This document shows, one piece after another, positions 8,479 to 17,173 of a stretch of DNA of 64,000 nucleotides; within the stretch, counting starts at the first letter, position 1; the number at the start of each line of letters is the position of its first letter. The position numbers were made by a program, and so were the translations under genes. A model generated the notes under the pieces. The model worked only from the letters and a program-made list of their open reading frames with translations. It was not told the origin of the DNA and ran no database searches. Source of the DNA: Bombella saccharophila (GTDB lineage: Bacteria > Pseudomonadota > Alphaproteobacteria > Acetobacterales > Acetobacteraceae); the NCBI RefSeq assembly GCF_026385475.1, contig NZ_JANIDW010000005.1:21083-85082 (forward strand), given 5' to 3'.

Positions 8479-9107
8479 AAACAGGCCTCATCCATCGGTA
8501 AGCGAGGAGCGCGAGGGCGGGGTTCTATAGCCTCATCAGGATAGCCCAAAGCGACTAGAAAATTCGCCCGCCATCCTTTTTTACGGAAGCATTGCTCCTC
8601 CACCATCATGGCATCAAAACCCGACATTGGCCGCACTGCCAAGCCTAAAGCACGGGCAGCCATGATGAGATACGCCCCTTGCAACGTCCCATTGCGAAAA
8701 GCCGTCTCATCACTCAACCCTACATCGGCGGCAAACCAATCACGCAGACCCGGCAATGGGTTGAGTGTTTTAAGCTGCTCGAAGAATAAAGGATCATACC
8801 CCACAACCACCAATACGGGGGCGGCCATGGCACGCTCTACATTGCCAAGGGACAAAGCGGGACGAATCGCCTCGCGCGCCTCTTGGGTTTGTAGAAACGC
8901 AAAACGTGCGGGAGAACAATTACCAGAGGTTGGACCGAGTTTGAGCAGATCATAAAGCTGATGCAACACATCATCCCCCACGGCCTTAGTGGAGAACCCC
9001 TCCGCCGTGCGGCAATGGGTAAAAAGCGCCTCCGCAAGGAGGGGGCTTTTAGGCTGTTCTGGCCGTTGTTCGTCAGGCGACTCGCCTGCTGGGGAGGATG
9101 TCGTCAT
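8469..9107 (-). CDS. Nitroreductase-family malonic semialdehyde reductase (RutE/HadB type)
   Basis: 212 residues. The FMN-binding nitroreductase fold is shown by 'LLKLGPTSGNCSPARFAFL' and 'GTLQGAYLIMAARALGLAVRPMSGFD', a set specific to the RutE/HadB subgroup that reduces 3-oxopropionate (malonic semialdehyde) to 3-hydroxypropionate. No other rut pyrimidine-degradation gene is nearby, so the physiological substrate may be a different small aldehyde or quinone. N-terminal 25 residues are polar and acidic. It starts seven bases after the Nfu gene stop and overlaps tsaB, so the four genes Nfu - nitroreductase - tsaB - rimI form a probable operon. Confidence 0.82.
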   Translation of the reverse strand: MTTSSPAGESPDEQRPEQPKSPLLAEALFTHCRTAEGFSTKAVGDDVLHQLYDLLKLGPTSGNCSPARFAFLQTQEAREAIRPALSLGNVERAMAAPVLVVVGYDPLFFEQLKTLNPLPGLRDWFAADVGLSDETAFRNGTLQGAYLIMAARALGLAVRPMSGFDAMMVEEQCFRKKGWRANFLVALGYPDEAIEPRPRAPRLPMDEACLWL

Positions 9108-9113
9108 GAGCGT

Positions 9114-9695
9114 TTACTCCTCTACCGGTTCCACCGCTGTCACCTCTGGCACATAATGGCGTAACATATTCTCTACCCCGTGGCGCAATGTCGCACGAGA
9201 GGACGGGCAGCCAGAGCAAGCCCCCTGCATACTAAGATACACCACCCCTTCGCGATACCCACGAAAGACAATATCCCCCCCATCACTGGCCACGGCGGGG
9301 CGCACCCGTGTATCCAAAAGCTCCTTCACTTGAGCAACAATCTCGGCATCTTCTGGTGAAATATCCGCTTCTGGAGCGGCAATCTCCCCTGTAAGAGCAG
9401 GTTCCCCCTCTTTAAAGAAATCCGTCAAAGTAACGAGAATACGAGGACGTAACGCAGACCAATCCGCCGCATCCTCCTTTGTAACAGAGACAAAGTCACG
9501 TCCCAGAAAAACGCGTTTCACATCCCCCATACCAAACAATGCATCAGCCAATGCGGAGCGACCTGCTACGAGGCCTGCCTCTGCAAAATCAACCGAAGGA
9601 CGCGTCCCCGTCACATCGCGACCTGGCAGAAATTTCAACGTTGCAGGGTTAGGGGTATCTTCAGTCTCAATCATCATAAGGGTATCTTGTGTCAT
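9114..9695 (-). CDS. NifU-like iron-sulfur carrier protein (NfuA type)
   Basis: 193 residues in two domains: an N-terminal Nfu_N domain beginning 'ETEDTPNPATLKFLPGR', and a C-terminal NifU domain with the cluster-binding 'GACSGCPSS' CxxC motif around residue 165. Such proteins carry [4Fe-4S] clusters to target enzymes in the cytosol. The ATG at 9695 has GAGAGG upstream; later Met codons at residues 7 and 8 also exist. First gene of a four-gene minus-strand run that ends with rimI. Confidence 0.92.
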   Translation of the reverse strand: MTQDTLMMIETEDTPNPATLKFLPGRDVTGTRPSVDFAEAGLVAGRSALADALFGMGDVKRVFLGRDFVSVTKEDAADWSALRPRILVTLTDFFKEGEPALTGEIAAPEADISPEDAEIVAQVKELLDTRVRPAVASDGGDIVFRGYREGVVYLSMQGACSGCPSSRATLRHGVENMLRHYVPEVTAVEPVEE

Positions 9696-9863
9696 AATAG
9701 CCTCTCTTATCAGATACTCAGCACGATGAGCACCTTTTTATGCAAGCCGATGCTGCTACAATGGACCTTTATAGTCCTATTTTTCTAGACTATATATCCT
9801 GCTAACAAAACAGGCTATGCTTGTCAGCGTCGGCTTTTGCCCTCCTCTATGAAGAATCCTTAG

Positions 9864-10973
9864 ATGTCTGCGTCTATATCTCCCCCCTCTGCGACAACAC
9901 CCATCACACCCGGCGTTGTTACTGGGGCAGCGTATAAAGCCCTTATACAACGCTGCCGTTTGGGCCGTTATGCTCTCCCTGCGGTGAATGTTAGTAGCTC
10001 GACCACGGCCAATATGGCCCTAGAGGCAGCACGGCGGAATCGTGCGGACATCATCATCCAAATTTCTGCCGGTGGGGCGCAATTTTATGCCGGGCGCGGC
10101 TTGCCGGATAAGCAACAGGCTCACATCCTTGGCGCTGTTGCTTTAGCACGACATGTTCATCTTCTAGCACGCCATTATGGTGTAGCGGTCATCCTCCATA
10201 CAGACCATGCAAACCGGCCTTTATTGGGCTGGTTGGAAGGGCTGATTGAGGAAAATCGTCAGCATTATGGGCAAACAGGCCAGCCGCTTTTCTCCTCCCA
10301 TATGCTAGACCTCTCTACGGAACCATTGGAGCAGAACATCGCCACCGCCGCCACGCTTTTGCAAAAACTCACCCCTCTCGGCATAGGGTTGGAAATTGAG
10401 CTTGGCATCACCGGTGGGGAAGAAGATGGCATCGGTACAGAGCTTACCGGCCATCATGCCGCAAAAAACCCAGAGCTTTATACAGAGCCGGAAGATGTTC
10501 TCACCGCATGGAAGGCCCTCTCCCCTTTAGGGATGCTCTCTATCGCGGCCTCTTTTGGTAATGTGCATGGCGTCTATAAACCCGGCAATGTGTGCCTCCG
10601 CCCCTCTATTTTGCGCGATTCACAGGCTCTTATCGCTACGACATTCCAAACCGAGCCTAACCCGGTCCCGCTCGTTTTTCATGGTGGGTCAGGCTCGGAT
10701 GAGCAGGATATCCGCCACGCTGTGGATTATGGTGTCTTTAAACTCAATATCGATACTGATACGCAATTTGCCTATGCTCAAGGTGTTGCGACCTATATTG
10801 ATGCCCATAAAGAAGCTTTTCGCCACCAAGTGGCACCTGACACGGGACGGCCGCTCAAACATGAATATGATATTCGTAACTGGATGCGCGCAGGAGAAGA
10901 ACACTGCATCGCCCGCCTCACACGCGCCTTTGATGTCCTCGGCAGCCGTGGGAAAAGCGTTGTCGCCTCTTAG
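9864..10973 (+). CDS. fba: Class II fructose-bisphosphate aldolase
   Basis: 369 residues, E. coli FbaA-like length. Cleaves or forms fructose 1,6-bisphosphate with a divalent metal. The zinc ligand region 'VILHTDHA' (first His), the 'LEIELGITGGEEDG' segment, 'AASFGNVHGVYKPGN' and 'LVFHGGSGSDEQDI' are all present, together with 'KLNIDTDTQFAYAQGV'. It is single on the plus strand, with its own 160-base upstream region, and converges with the small membrane protein gene. In acetic acid bacteria with incomplete glycolysis the enzyme serves the pentose phosphate route and gluconeogenesis. Confidence 0.95.
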   Translation: MSASISPPSATTPITPGVVTGAAYKALIQRCRLGRYALPAVNVSSSTTANMALEAARRNRADIIIQISAGGAQFYAGRGLPDKQQAHILGAVALARHVHLLARHYGVAVILHTDHANRPLLGWLEGLIEENRQHYGQTGQPLFSSHMLDLSTEPLEQNIATAATLLQKLTPLGIGLEIELGITGGEEDGIGTELTGHHAAKNPELYTEPEDVLTAWKALSPLGMLSIAASFGNVHGVYKPGNVCLRPSILRDSQALIATTFQTEPNPVPLVFHGGSGSDEQDIRHAVDYGVFKLNIDTDTQFAYAQGVATYIDAHKEAFRHQVAPDTGRPLKHEYDIRNWMRAGEEHCIARLTRAFDVLGSRGKSVVAS

Positions 10974-11012
10974 ACGCTAAAAGCTAGGGGCTAGAGGGGC
11001 GCATCATAGCCC

Positions 11013-11321
11013 TCAATGCGCCATATGAGGCGGTGTTTGTGGGACACGCTGGCAGGAGGCCGTCCCCACTGTAACATGCTCGCATGAAGGTAAGGGACCG
11101 TGCCGCCCCGGCAAGGGCCAGAAAAGTTCTATCCCTAATGAAATAGCCACTAAAAGACCCGCTAATAAAGCCCACGGCCAAAAGCGCGGCTCTCGACCTA
11201 AAAGAGGTGGAATCCCCTGCTCATATTGAAAACGCCGCCCCTCTGCCAACAAGGATTCAGAATCCTGCACAGGCCCGGTGGGGCGGTCCTCATCATCAAA
11301 AGGGGCGGGGGAGGAAGGCAC
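11013..11321 (-). CDS. Small single-pass membrane protein, function unknown
   Basis: 102 residues: an acidic N-terminal cytosolic part ('FDDEDRPTGPVQDSESLLAEG'), one membrane helix near residues 48-66 ('PWALLAGLLVAISLGIELFW') and a short periplasmic tail with two Cys. No domain recognised. The gene follows thyX by seven bases on the same strand and is probably cotranscribed with it. Similar small proteins accompany thyX in related bacteria only by inference. Confidence 0.55.
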   Translation of the reverse strand: MPSSPAPFDDEDRPTGPVQDSESLLAEGRRFQYEQGIPPLLGREPRFWPWALLAGLLVAISLGIELFWPLPGRHGPLPSCEHVTVGTASCQRVPQTPPHMAH

Positions 11322-11328
11322 GATTCCT

Positions 11329-12234
11329 TCAACCTTCCAACACGGCTTGCATTTCTGTCCATTCCCGCTTTGTCAGGCCAGAGCTTTCCTGCGTGACGAC
11401 CTCACCAGCAAGACGGCGGCGTAAGACCTTCAACATCCCAGCGGAGAAGCTATAAGCCCCCAGGCGATATTCCTCAAACGCCTGAGCGGTATGAGGCACC
11501 CATGCCTTGAGAATCTCGATCATCTTTTGGGCATAAACGCGAATCTCATATTGCGCGTGGGAATCAGCCCGCAAGGCGAGAAAATGCATCAAATTATGCA
11601 AATCAATCTTCCAATACCATTGTGTATAGGTATTGAGGGTGAGGTTAATACGAGCAAGCTCCCGCGCTACACCCATCCCTTCTGGGTCCAGCATCTCTTC
11701 ATAATCGCCATAACATTGCAGCGCATCACGTTGGAGAATAGCGAGGACCTGTTGTGCTGTCTCCGCGCTTAAGCTCTCACCACGGCCTTGATGATTCACC
11801 GTACTTTGCGCGGCAATATGAGCAGCCTCTGGGAGATAGAACTCTTTATCCAACACAGAGTAACGCGCGGAATATTCATTCACGCTAGCCATGCGGTGGC
11901 GAATCCACTGCCGTGCGACAAAGAGCGGGAGTTTCACATGGAACTTAATCTCACACATCTCAAAAGGTGTGGAGTGGCGATGCCGCATGAGATAACGAAT
12001 CAGCCCCGCATCCTCAGATGTTTTACGCGTCCCCTTCCCATAAGACACACGCGCAGCCTGCACGACGGCAGAATCACCGCCCATATAATCCACAACCCGG
12101 ATGAACCCATGATCCAGCAACGGGAAAGGCTCAAACAAAATCTCCTCCATCGCAGGGACGGTAGGACGAACCGTTTTATGCGGGGAGGCACGCAACGCCG
12201 TAATTTCGGATTGTTGCTCGTCTGTTAGGGCCAT
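11329..12234 (-). CDS. thyX: FAD-dependent thymidylate synthase ThyX
   Basis: Makes dTMP from dUMP with methylenetetrahydrofolate and NADPH. 301 residues. The ThyX motif RHRxxSxNExSxRY is present as '[14 protein letters not shown]', with the preceding 'FVARQWI', and '[27 protein letters not shown]' upstream; the C-terminal '[27 protein letters not shown]' completes the fold. Start set at ATG 12234 because AGGAG lies seven bases before it; a GTG six codons earlier would overlap that ribosome site. The gene is divergent from ssrA/sspB, sharing a roughly 130-base region with the ssrA promoter. Confidence 0.95.
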   Translation of the reverse strand: MALTDEQQSEITALRASPHKTVRPTVPAMEEILFEPFPLLDHGFIRVVDYMGGDSAVVQAARVSYGKGTRKTSEDAGLIRYLMRHRHSTPFEMCEIKFHVKLPLFVARQWIRHRMASVNEYSARYSVLDKEFYLPEAAHIAAQSTVNHQGRGESLSAETAQQVLAILQRDALQCYGDYEEMLDPEGMGVARELARINLTLNTYTQWYWKIDLHNLMHFLALRADSHAQYEIRVYAQKMIEILKAWVPHTAQAFEEYRLGAYSFSAGMLKVLRRRLAGEVVTQESSGLTKREWTEMQAVLEG

Positions 12235-12364
12235 GATGTCTCTCCTGCTCACCTGACTTAGCGGAAGCCTTGATGTAGCCTTACAACTGCCCCTCCTGCA
12301 AGCCTAACCAGTAGGCTACTCTCTTATCCTTGATATCGGTGTTAAGAGAGCGTATATCTTCTCC

Positions 12365-12650
12365 TGCTGGAGGCTTCGGCCTTAGCTATGGCGATAAACG
12401 GTAGATGAAATAAGTGTTGTGGACCCGGGGGCAGTGCCCGGCGTCTCCACCATCAACCTTTTAGGTTGGCTTAGGGGGACGAAACAGGCTCGACACGCAT
12501 GGTAAAGATCTACTTTTTGCCCGGCATTGTACCGCCGTTATCGGGCTAATTTTACAAGTGCCAACGATAACTCTGAGGTGCTCGCTGTTGCTGCATAAGC
12601 GATAAGCGCGGTCCGGGGGGCACCGGGCAACAGAAGCCCCCCACCTTTTA
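12365..12650 (+). ncRNA. ssrA: Transfer-messenger RNA, circularly permuted two-piece form
   Basis: Rescues stalled ribosomes. Order is permuted as in Alphaproteobacteria: the acceptor piece comes first and ends in CCA at 12450-12452, after the T-arm segment GGACCCGGGGGCAGTGCCCGG; a removable spacer (12453-12474) follows; the coding piece then starts near 12475 with GGGGACGAAACAGGCTCGAC. GGGGAC (12475-12480) pairs with GTCTCC (12443-12448) as acceptor stem, and ATCTAC (12508-12513) pairs with GTAGAT (12401-12406) as helix 2. A GAGGC-TTCG-GCCTT hairpin lies at 12370-12383. The tag frame at 12560-12598 encodes ANDNSEVLAVAA then TAA. Both outer ends are approximate. Confidence 0.93.
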
Positions 12651-12655
12651 CCTTT
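12615..12655 (+). terminator. Hairpin with T-rich tail at end of ssrA
   Basis: GGGGGGC (12615-12621) pairs perfectly with GCCCCCC (12636-12642) over a 14-base loop, followed by ACCTTTTACCTTTTCTT. This fits an intrinsic terminator or the last helix of the tmRNA coding piece; either reading places the 3' end of ssrA here. Confidence 0.6.
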
Positions 12656-12767
12656 TCTTCCCCAGATATTAGTAAATCCGAAAAGAATATGCTGCTCAGC
12701 CCTTGCGATTTTGTTACAGCTGTCGCACACCTAAAGGGCTTTTGATAAAACAGGTGAGGGTCCCGCC

Positions 12768-13358
12768 ATGAGTGATGATACCAAAGACCCAGATGGGTTC
12801 GAGCCACCCCCTCCCGCCAGTCTCCTCCCTTATGACGCATGGCTTGAAGAAGCGCATCGCGAGGTTATGCTCAAAGCCCTAGAGCATGTTAGCGAACACG
12901 GCCTACCGGGGGAGCATCATTTCTATATGACCTTCCTCACCACATCTCCCGGTGTTGTCATCCCCGCCGCGTTGAAAGAACGCTACCCGGAGGAGATGAC
13001 CATCGTGCTGCAACATCAGTTCCAAAACCTCACGGTGGATCGTGATGCGCGCTCTTTCTCTGTAGGGCTTTCTTTTGGGGGCGTGCCCAGTACGCTGCAT
13101 ATCCCCTTTGCTGCCATTACGGCCTTTGCCGACCCGCATATTCATCTCGTCTTACGCTTCATCCCTCATCGTGAGATGGGCCCCCCAGCGGAGGTGCATG
13201 ACTTCCGCCCCACATCACATGAGCAGAGGTCGGACCATTCCACCAAAACAGATGGTCAATCCACCGCCTCTACCGAAGGCGCGGAAGTTGTCAGTTTAGC
13301 CGCATTCCGTAAAAAACCCGCCCATCAGCCAGACGATACTGATGATTCTGACCGCTAA
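12768..13358 (+). CDS. sspB: SspB-family ClpXP adaptor protein
   Basis: Alphaproteobacterial SspB tethers ssrA-tagged proteins to the ClpXP protease. 196 residues: folded domain at about 20-130 ('HREVMLKALEHVSEHGLPGEHHFYMTFLTT', 'GVVIPAALKERYPEEMTIVLQHQF', 'FGGVPSTLHIPFAAITAFADP') and a long polar tail ending near 'EVVSLAAFRKKP', which matches the ClpX-docking motif usually found at the C-terminus. It starts about 120 bases after ssrA, so the tag gene and its adaptor are neighbours. Its ATG has GTGAGGG upstream. Confidence 0.92.
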   Translation: MSDDTKDPDGFEPPPPASLLPYDAWLEEAHREVMLKALEHVSEHGLPGEHHFYMTFLTTSPGVVIPAALKERYPEEMTIVLQHQFQNLTVDRDARSFSVGLSFGGVPSTLHIPFAAITAFADPHIHLVLRFIPHREMGPPAEVHDFRPTSHEQRSDHSTKTDGQSTASTEGAEVVSLAAFRKKPAHQPDDTDDSDR

Positions 13359-13373
13359 GCAAAGGCTGAGCGT

Positions 13374-14471
13374 GTGATCCGTTTTTCCTTCCCATGGAGA
13401 TCTTACTGCCTTAGATGGGCGGGGCTTGTTGGCCTCTCTGCGCTCATCTCTGGCTTTTTTTTGCTGCTCCATCTCACAGCGGGGATGATGTTAGGGCCGA
13501 TGATCGCGGGCATTATTATGTCGCTCAAAGGCCGTGCAGTCACTGTAAAGCCTGTGTTCTTTACAATGGCCCAAGCGATTCTTGCTTGTGTGGTGGTCAA
13601 TAGCGTTACACTCTCTGTATTACATCACATCTTCTCACACTGGGCGTTAGTCCTCTTCAGTGTATTATCGGTTATCTTAGTCAGCTTTGCGACCGGTGCA
13701 GGCCTCGCATGGTTTGGCGTTATGCCAGGGACAACAGCCCTATGGGGCACCTCCCCTGGGGCAGCCTCTACCATGGTGATGTTATGCAGCTCTTTTGGGG
13801 CTGATGCGCGACTAACAGCTTTTATGCTCTATTTCCGCGTCATCATGGTTGCTGTGGCCACATCGCTTGTTTCATGGATTGTCGTTCGTACGCATCACGA
13901 TATTGGAATCCCACCTCTCACGCAGGGTGACCTCCTCCCCACCCTTGGCCTCATCGCTGTTAGTACGCTCATCAGCCTTAAATTACGGATGCCTGCTTTG
14001 GCCCTTTTGCTGACCATCCTCATCGGCACGGGGCTCCAACTGGCTGGCATTTTACAAATCAGCGCGCCGTTTTGGTTACGTATTCCCGCTTATCTTATCA
14101 TCGGTTGGTCTATAGGTTTACGTTTTACCGCCCCAGTATTGCGCTATGCGTTACGCTCCATCCCCGCAGTTCTGCTCTCATCGCTTACGCTGATTATCGT
14201 CTGTGCTTTACTAGCCTTTCCCGTTGCCTATTTTGCAAAGATTGACCTGCTCAGTGCCTATCTTGCCACCAGCCCCGGCGGGCTTGATACCATCATCGTC
14301 ATCAGTGCGAACATCCCCATTGCCTTGCCATTTATCATTGCCATGCAGACGGCACGTATGATCGCTGTCGTAACACTTGGCCCTACCATTGCACGCCCAT
14401 TAGGCCGCTGGCTAGAGCGCCATGCACGCACCCCTTTGAGCGAAAAACTCATCCCTCAACCTAAAGAGTAA
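13374..14471 (+). CDS. AbrB-family integral membrane protein (AbrB duplication type)
   Basis: 365 residues with about ten membrane helices and an internal duplication: each half has a Gly-rich helix such as 'GLAWFGVMPGTTALWGTSPGAASTMVMLC' and 'AYFAKIDLLSAYLATSPGGLDTIIVIS', with the repeated 'SPGxxxT' feature of the family (PF05145, often labelled ammonia monooxygenase or AbrB). Transport role is suspected, substrate unknown. GTG start 15 bases after sspB, so probably cotranscribed with it. A strong hairpin follows the stop. Confidence 0.8.
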   Translation: MIRFSFPWRSYCLRWAGLVGLSALISGFFLLLHLTAGMMLGPMIAGIIMSLKGRAVTVKPVFFTMAQAILACVVVNSVTLSVLHHIFSHWALVLFSVLSVILVSFATGAGLAWFGVMPGTTALWGTSPGAASTMVMLCSSFGADARLTAFMLYFRVIMVAVATSLVSWIVVRTHHDIGIPPLTQGDLLPTLGLIAVSTLISLKLRMPALALLLTILIGTGLQLAGILQISAPFWLRIPAYLIIGWSIGLRFTAPVLRYALRSIPAVLLSSLTLIIVCALLAFPVAYFAKIDLLSAYLATSPGGLDTIIVISANIPIALPFIIAMQTARMIAVVTLGPTIARPLGRWLERHARTPLSEKLIPQPKE

Positions 14472-14474
14472 GCA

Positions 14475-14505
14475 TAAAAAAAGGGCCTGCCATGTGGCAG
14501 ACCCT
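14475..14505 (-). terminator. Bidirectional intrinsic terminator
   Basis: Stem AGGGcCTGCC (14482-14491) / GGCAGaCCCT (14496-14505) around ATGT. On the minus strand it runs into a T-run (A-run at 14476-14482 on the plus strand), so it ends the glycosyltransferase transcript; on the plus strand it may also stop the AbrB gene, with a weaker pyrimidine tail. Confidence 0.8.
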
Positions 14506-14528
14506 CTCTCATTCTTTGCTCTGCAAGG

Positions 14529-15395
14529 TTAGTTCTCAACCCGCAATGCATCAAACTCATTAACCATATCGAGGCTGTAATCCGCCTTCGCTTTTTCCAA
14601 ATGAGACTCCCAAAGCGGGACGTAATAACCATACCCGGCAGGATTTTGGAAGAACCAATGACGCCATGCATGAAAGACATGGTCATGTTCACGATAGGCG
14701 GGGTCGTCCAACAAATGACGCGCCGCCGGAGGCTTGGCAGCGTGGAAATGCACAATTGTTGCCCGCTCATCAACGCCCCAATAGGGCTTCCAATTAAACC
14801 GAGCGGAAAGCGGGCTCCAATGGGCATTATAGAAAATGCGCAATAATTCCTGATCGTACCCTGCAATATAATCCAAGTTATCGCACAGGAAGTCCACCAT
14901 AGCGGGGAGATCTTTACGCATACGCTCAAGATTCATCACCATGACCCCTGAGTTCATATCAGCGTAATAATCTTGCTTACCAAATTGGCCACAAGCCGCA
15001 AAAATCTCAGGTTTGCAAAACTCAACCTGAGGGTCCTTCATAAACATCACATCACAATCAGTATAAAGGACATACTGATCTTCCGTCTCAAGCAAAGGGA
15101 GCTCTAGGCGCATAAAAGCACCAGCGGCGGTGAGAATGTAATTAGGCCATTCCGGCTTGAGGCGACGCTGAGCATCAAGGAGGCGATCATAAAAATGCAG
15201 ACGGTGGAAAATAACCGTCACACCAGCAGCCCGCATCTCCCGCGTAAAGTCACATTCATTACCATCAAAAACCATATGCGGGATCAAGTTTGTATTCTCA
15301 CGCGCAGAACGCACAGCAACGCGAATACAATCAATAAAACCATGATCTGGGTCGTTAGAGAGTGTCTCTTCTGTAATTGCAAAAAACCACTTCAT
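14529..15395 (-). CDS. Glycosyltransferase, GT-A fold (GT8-like)
   Basis: 288 residues. The feature 'QYVLYTDCDVMFMKDP' around residue 110 holds a D-x-D metal/sugar-nucleotide motif, with nearby 'AGAFMRLELPLLE', and 'MNSGVMVMNLERM' further on; together these are characteristic of GT8-type retaining transferases. 'WGVDERATIVHFHAAKPP' near residue 215 is the usual late His motif. No signal or membrane segment. Start ATG 15395 has AAGGAG upstream. Monocistronic, so the acceptor (LPS, capsule or other) is not shown by context. Confidence 0.75.
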   Translation of the reverse strand: MKWFFAITEETLSNDPDHGFIDCIRVAVRSARENTNLIPHMVFDGNECDFTREMRAAGVTVIFHRLHFYDRLLDAQRRLKPEWPNYILTAAGAFMRLELPLLETEDQYVLYTDCDVMFMKDPQVEFCKPEIFAACGQFGKQDYYADMNSGVMVMNLERMRKDLPAMVDFLCDNLDYIAGYDQELLRIFYNAHWSPLSARFNWKPYWGVDERATIVHFHAAKPPAARHLLDDPAYREHDHVFHAWRHWFFQNPAGYGYYVPLWESHLEKAKADYSLDMVNEFDALRVEN

Positions 15396-15479
15396 TACTT
15401 CACACTCCTTAACATATCAGATCCATCAAAATATTTTGACCGTTCGCTCATCTATAGTCCGGATCTATTTAACAGATGA

Positions 15480-15698
15480 TTACCAATTTCTAGAAATCAA
15501 CCAGAACTCTTCTGAAGTCAGCGTCACAGTTCCTTGATTTACTGTTTCCGATGCTGCCTTAGCCAGTGCGTGAATCCGCTCTATCAGAATCGTCTTTCGT
15601 TGGGTTACCTCAGACGCTTCAGCCTCCGCTGCTAAAGTTTGCAATGCTAACGCGGCTGCTTTCGCAACACGGCCTGCATCCAACGCAGCATAAGACAT
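15480..15698 (-). CDS. Small helical protein, function unknown
   Basis: 72 residues, Ala-rich and predicted helical throughout ('AKAAALALQTLAAEAEASEVTQRKTILIERIHALAKAA'), with a polar C-terminus. AGGGG lies nine bases before the ATG, which supports translation. No Cys, no signal peptide, no family recognised. It is separated by 85 bases from the glycosyltransferase gene on the same strand. Confidence 0.5.
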   Translation of the reverse strand: MSYAALDAGRVAKAAALALQTLAAEAEASEVTQRKTILIERIHALAKAASETVNQGTVTLTSEEFWLISRNW

Positions 15699-15974
15699 GT
15701 CTCAGCACCCCTATTCCTAGTTCCACCACACCCCCCTATGATAGGGAGAAAAAGACCGCTTTACGGTATAGCTACTGCCCCTATAAAACAATTTAGCTAT
15801 ACAAACCAGACCGCGATCTTTCGTAATCCTCGGTTACTATATGTACTTACCACAAAAAAAACCAGATTACCTTATCAATTAACACAATATTTACAAAAAG
15901 TTCCTTCCTCTCTCCCTCCGACACTTTTCATGATAATAAGAAATCCCATTCTCGCCTTTGCATAGGACGTCCAC

Positions 15975-17147
15975 ATGATCTGCACTGCTGCCACTCCTGC
16001 CCCTGCACCTATAGGCCGTTTCCTTTTTGCTTTATTTCTCCCCATCCTACTGGCTGCTTGTGCCACCCGCCCAACCACACCCACCATGCCCGTGATGGAG
16101 GAGCAAGCTGATTACCGCGCTCATGCGCGCTCACATTACACCCCTCCCGGTCCCCCTGATGACCCATGGGGGCCTTATATTGAGGAAGCCTCCAACCGTT
16201 TTGATATCCCCACTGAGTGGATTCGTGCTGTTATGCACCAGGAATCAGGCGGCCATCTTTACGATAGCTCTGGCAATTTTATTACCTCTACGCCCGGCGC
16301 AATGGGGCTAATGCAGATTATGCCCCCCTCTTATGATGACCTCCGCGCCCAATATAATCTTGGCCCGGACCCTTACGACCCGCATGATAACATTTTGGCA
16401 GGCACGGCTTATCTCCGCCAAATGTATGATATTTATGGCTCCCCAGGCTTTTTAGCGGCCTATAATTATGGCCCCGGAAGTTTGGATCACTATCTCCGCC
16501 AAAATCGTGCCCTCCCACGCGAGACACGCAATTACGTTGCTGCCATTGCGCCTAAAATCGTTGGGATTTGGCCACGTCAACGCTCGCAAAATGACCTCAT
16601 CGTAGCCCGTCATGATCGCACCGCTAGGATGAACCGCCATTATAACCCTGAGGACTCTCTACCTGCTGATGCAGCCCCGGTGGCAGAACAAGCCGTCCAA
16701 ACAGCTGAGACGCAAGATATACGCTCCGCTTGGGCCTCGCGCGGTTTTACCCCCACCCCTGTACAGCCTGTCGCGCCCCCTCCTCAACGCGCAGAACCAC
16801 GACCAGAGCCCAATACGCTCCGCATCCGCTCCATCCCGCTAGCTGATGCCCCCACAAGCCATACACGCGCTACGGATATGATGGCGGAATCCACCCATGA
16901 TTGGGCCATCCAGCTTGGTAGCTATGCAGGGCAAAAACAGGCCCATATGACAGCCACAAAATTACGCCCTCGCATCACTCCTATTGCTGGTGGAGCGATG
17001 ATCCATATCATGCAGACCCATACCAACCACGGCACACTCTACCGCGCCCGTTTGACAAACCTTACCCATAGTCAGGCTGTCGATGCGTGCAGACGCCTCC
17101 ATGGCATCTCCCCTTGTGTAACAGTCCCCCCCGGGGCCCATTTTTAA
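15975..17147 (+). CDS. Lytic transglycosylase lipoprotein with SPOR domain
   Basis: 390 residues. A type II signal ends in the lipobox LLAAC near residue 29. The SLT domain (about 55-190) has catalytic Glu in 'HQESGGHLYD', plus 'GAMGLMQIMPPSYDDL', 'NILAGTAYLRQMYDIYG' and 'LAAYNYGPG'. A Pro-rich linker leads to a C-terminal SPOR domain ('WAIQLGSYAGQKQAHMTATKL') that binds denuded glycan at the division site. It therefore cleaves peptidoglycan at the outer membrane face of the septum. Stands alone before the DUF1643 gene, 26 bases downstream. Confidence 0.9.
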   Translation: MICTAATPAPAPIGRFLFALFLPILLAACATRPTTPTMPVMEEQADYRAHARSHYTPPGPPDDPWGPYIEEASNRFDIPTEWIRAVMHQESGGHLYDSSGNFITSTPGAMGLMQIMPPSYDDLRAQYNLGPDPYDPHDNILAGTAYLRQMYDIYGSPGFLAAYNYGPGSLDHYLRQNRALPRETRNYVAAIAPKIVGIWPRQRSQNDLIVARHDRTARMNRHYNPEDSLPADAAPVAEQAVQTAETQDIRSAWASRGFTPTPVQPVAPPPQRAEPRPEPNTLRIRSIPLADAPTSHTRATDMMAESTHDWAIQLGSYAGQKQAHMTATKLRPRITPIAGGAMIHIMQTHTNHGTLYRARLTNLTHSQAVDACRRLHGISPCVTVPPGAHF

Positions 17148-17173
17148 GCCTTCCCCATCTCTGGAGATGATTT

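Noticed and set aside
11788..12228. 146-residue plus-strand frame inside thyX
   Set aside because: Antisense shadow; thyX has its signature motif in the same region.
12538..12840. Minus-strand frames over ssrA and the sspB start
   Set aside because: They lie across structured tmRNA, whose pairing and tag explain the sequence.
15699..15974. RNA or small gene before the transglycosylase
   Set aside because: AT-rich, no supported frame or structured RNA feature.
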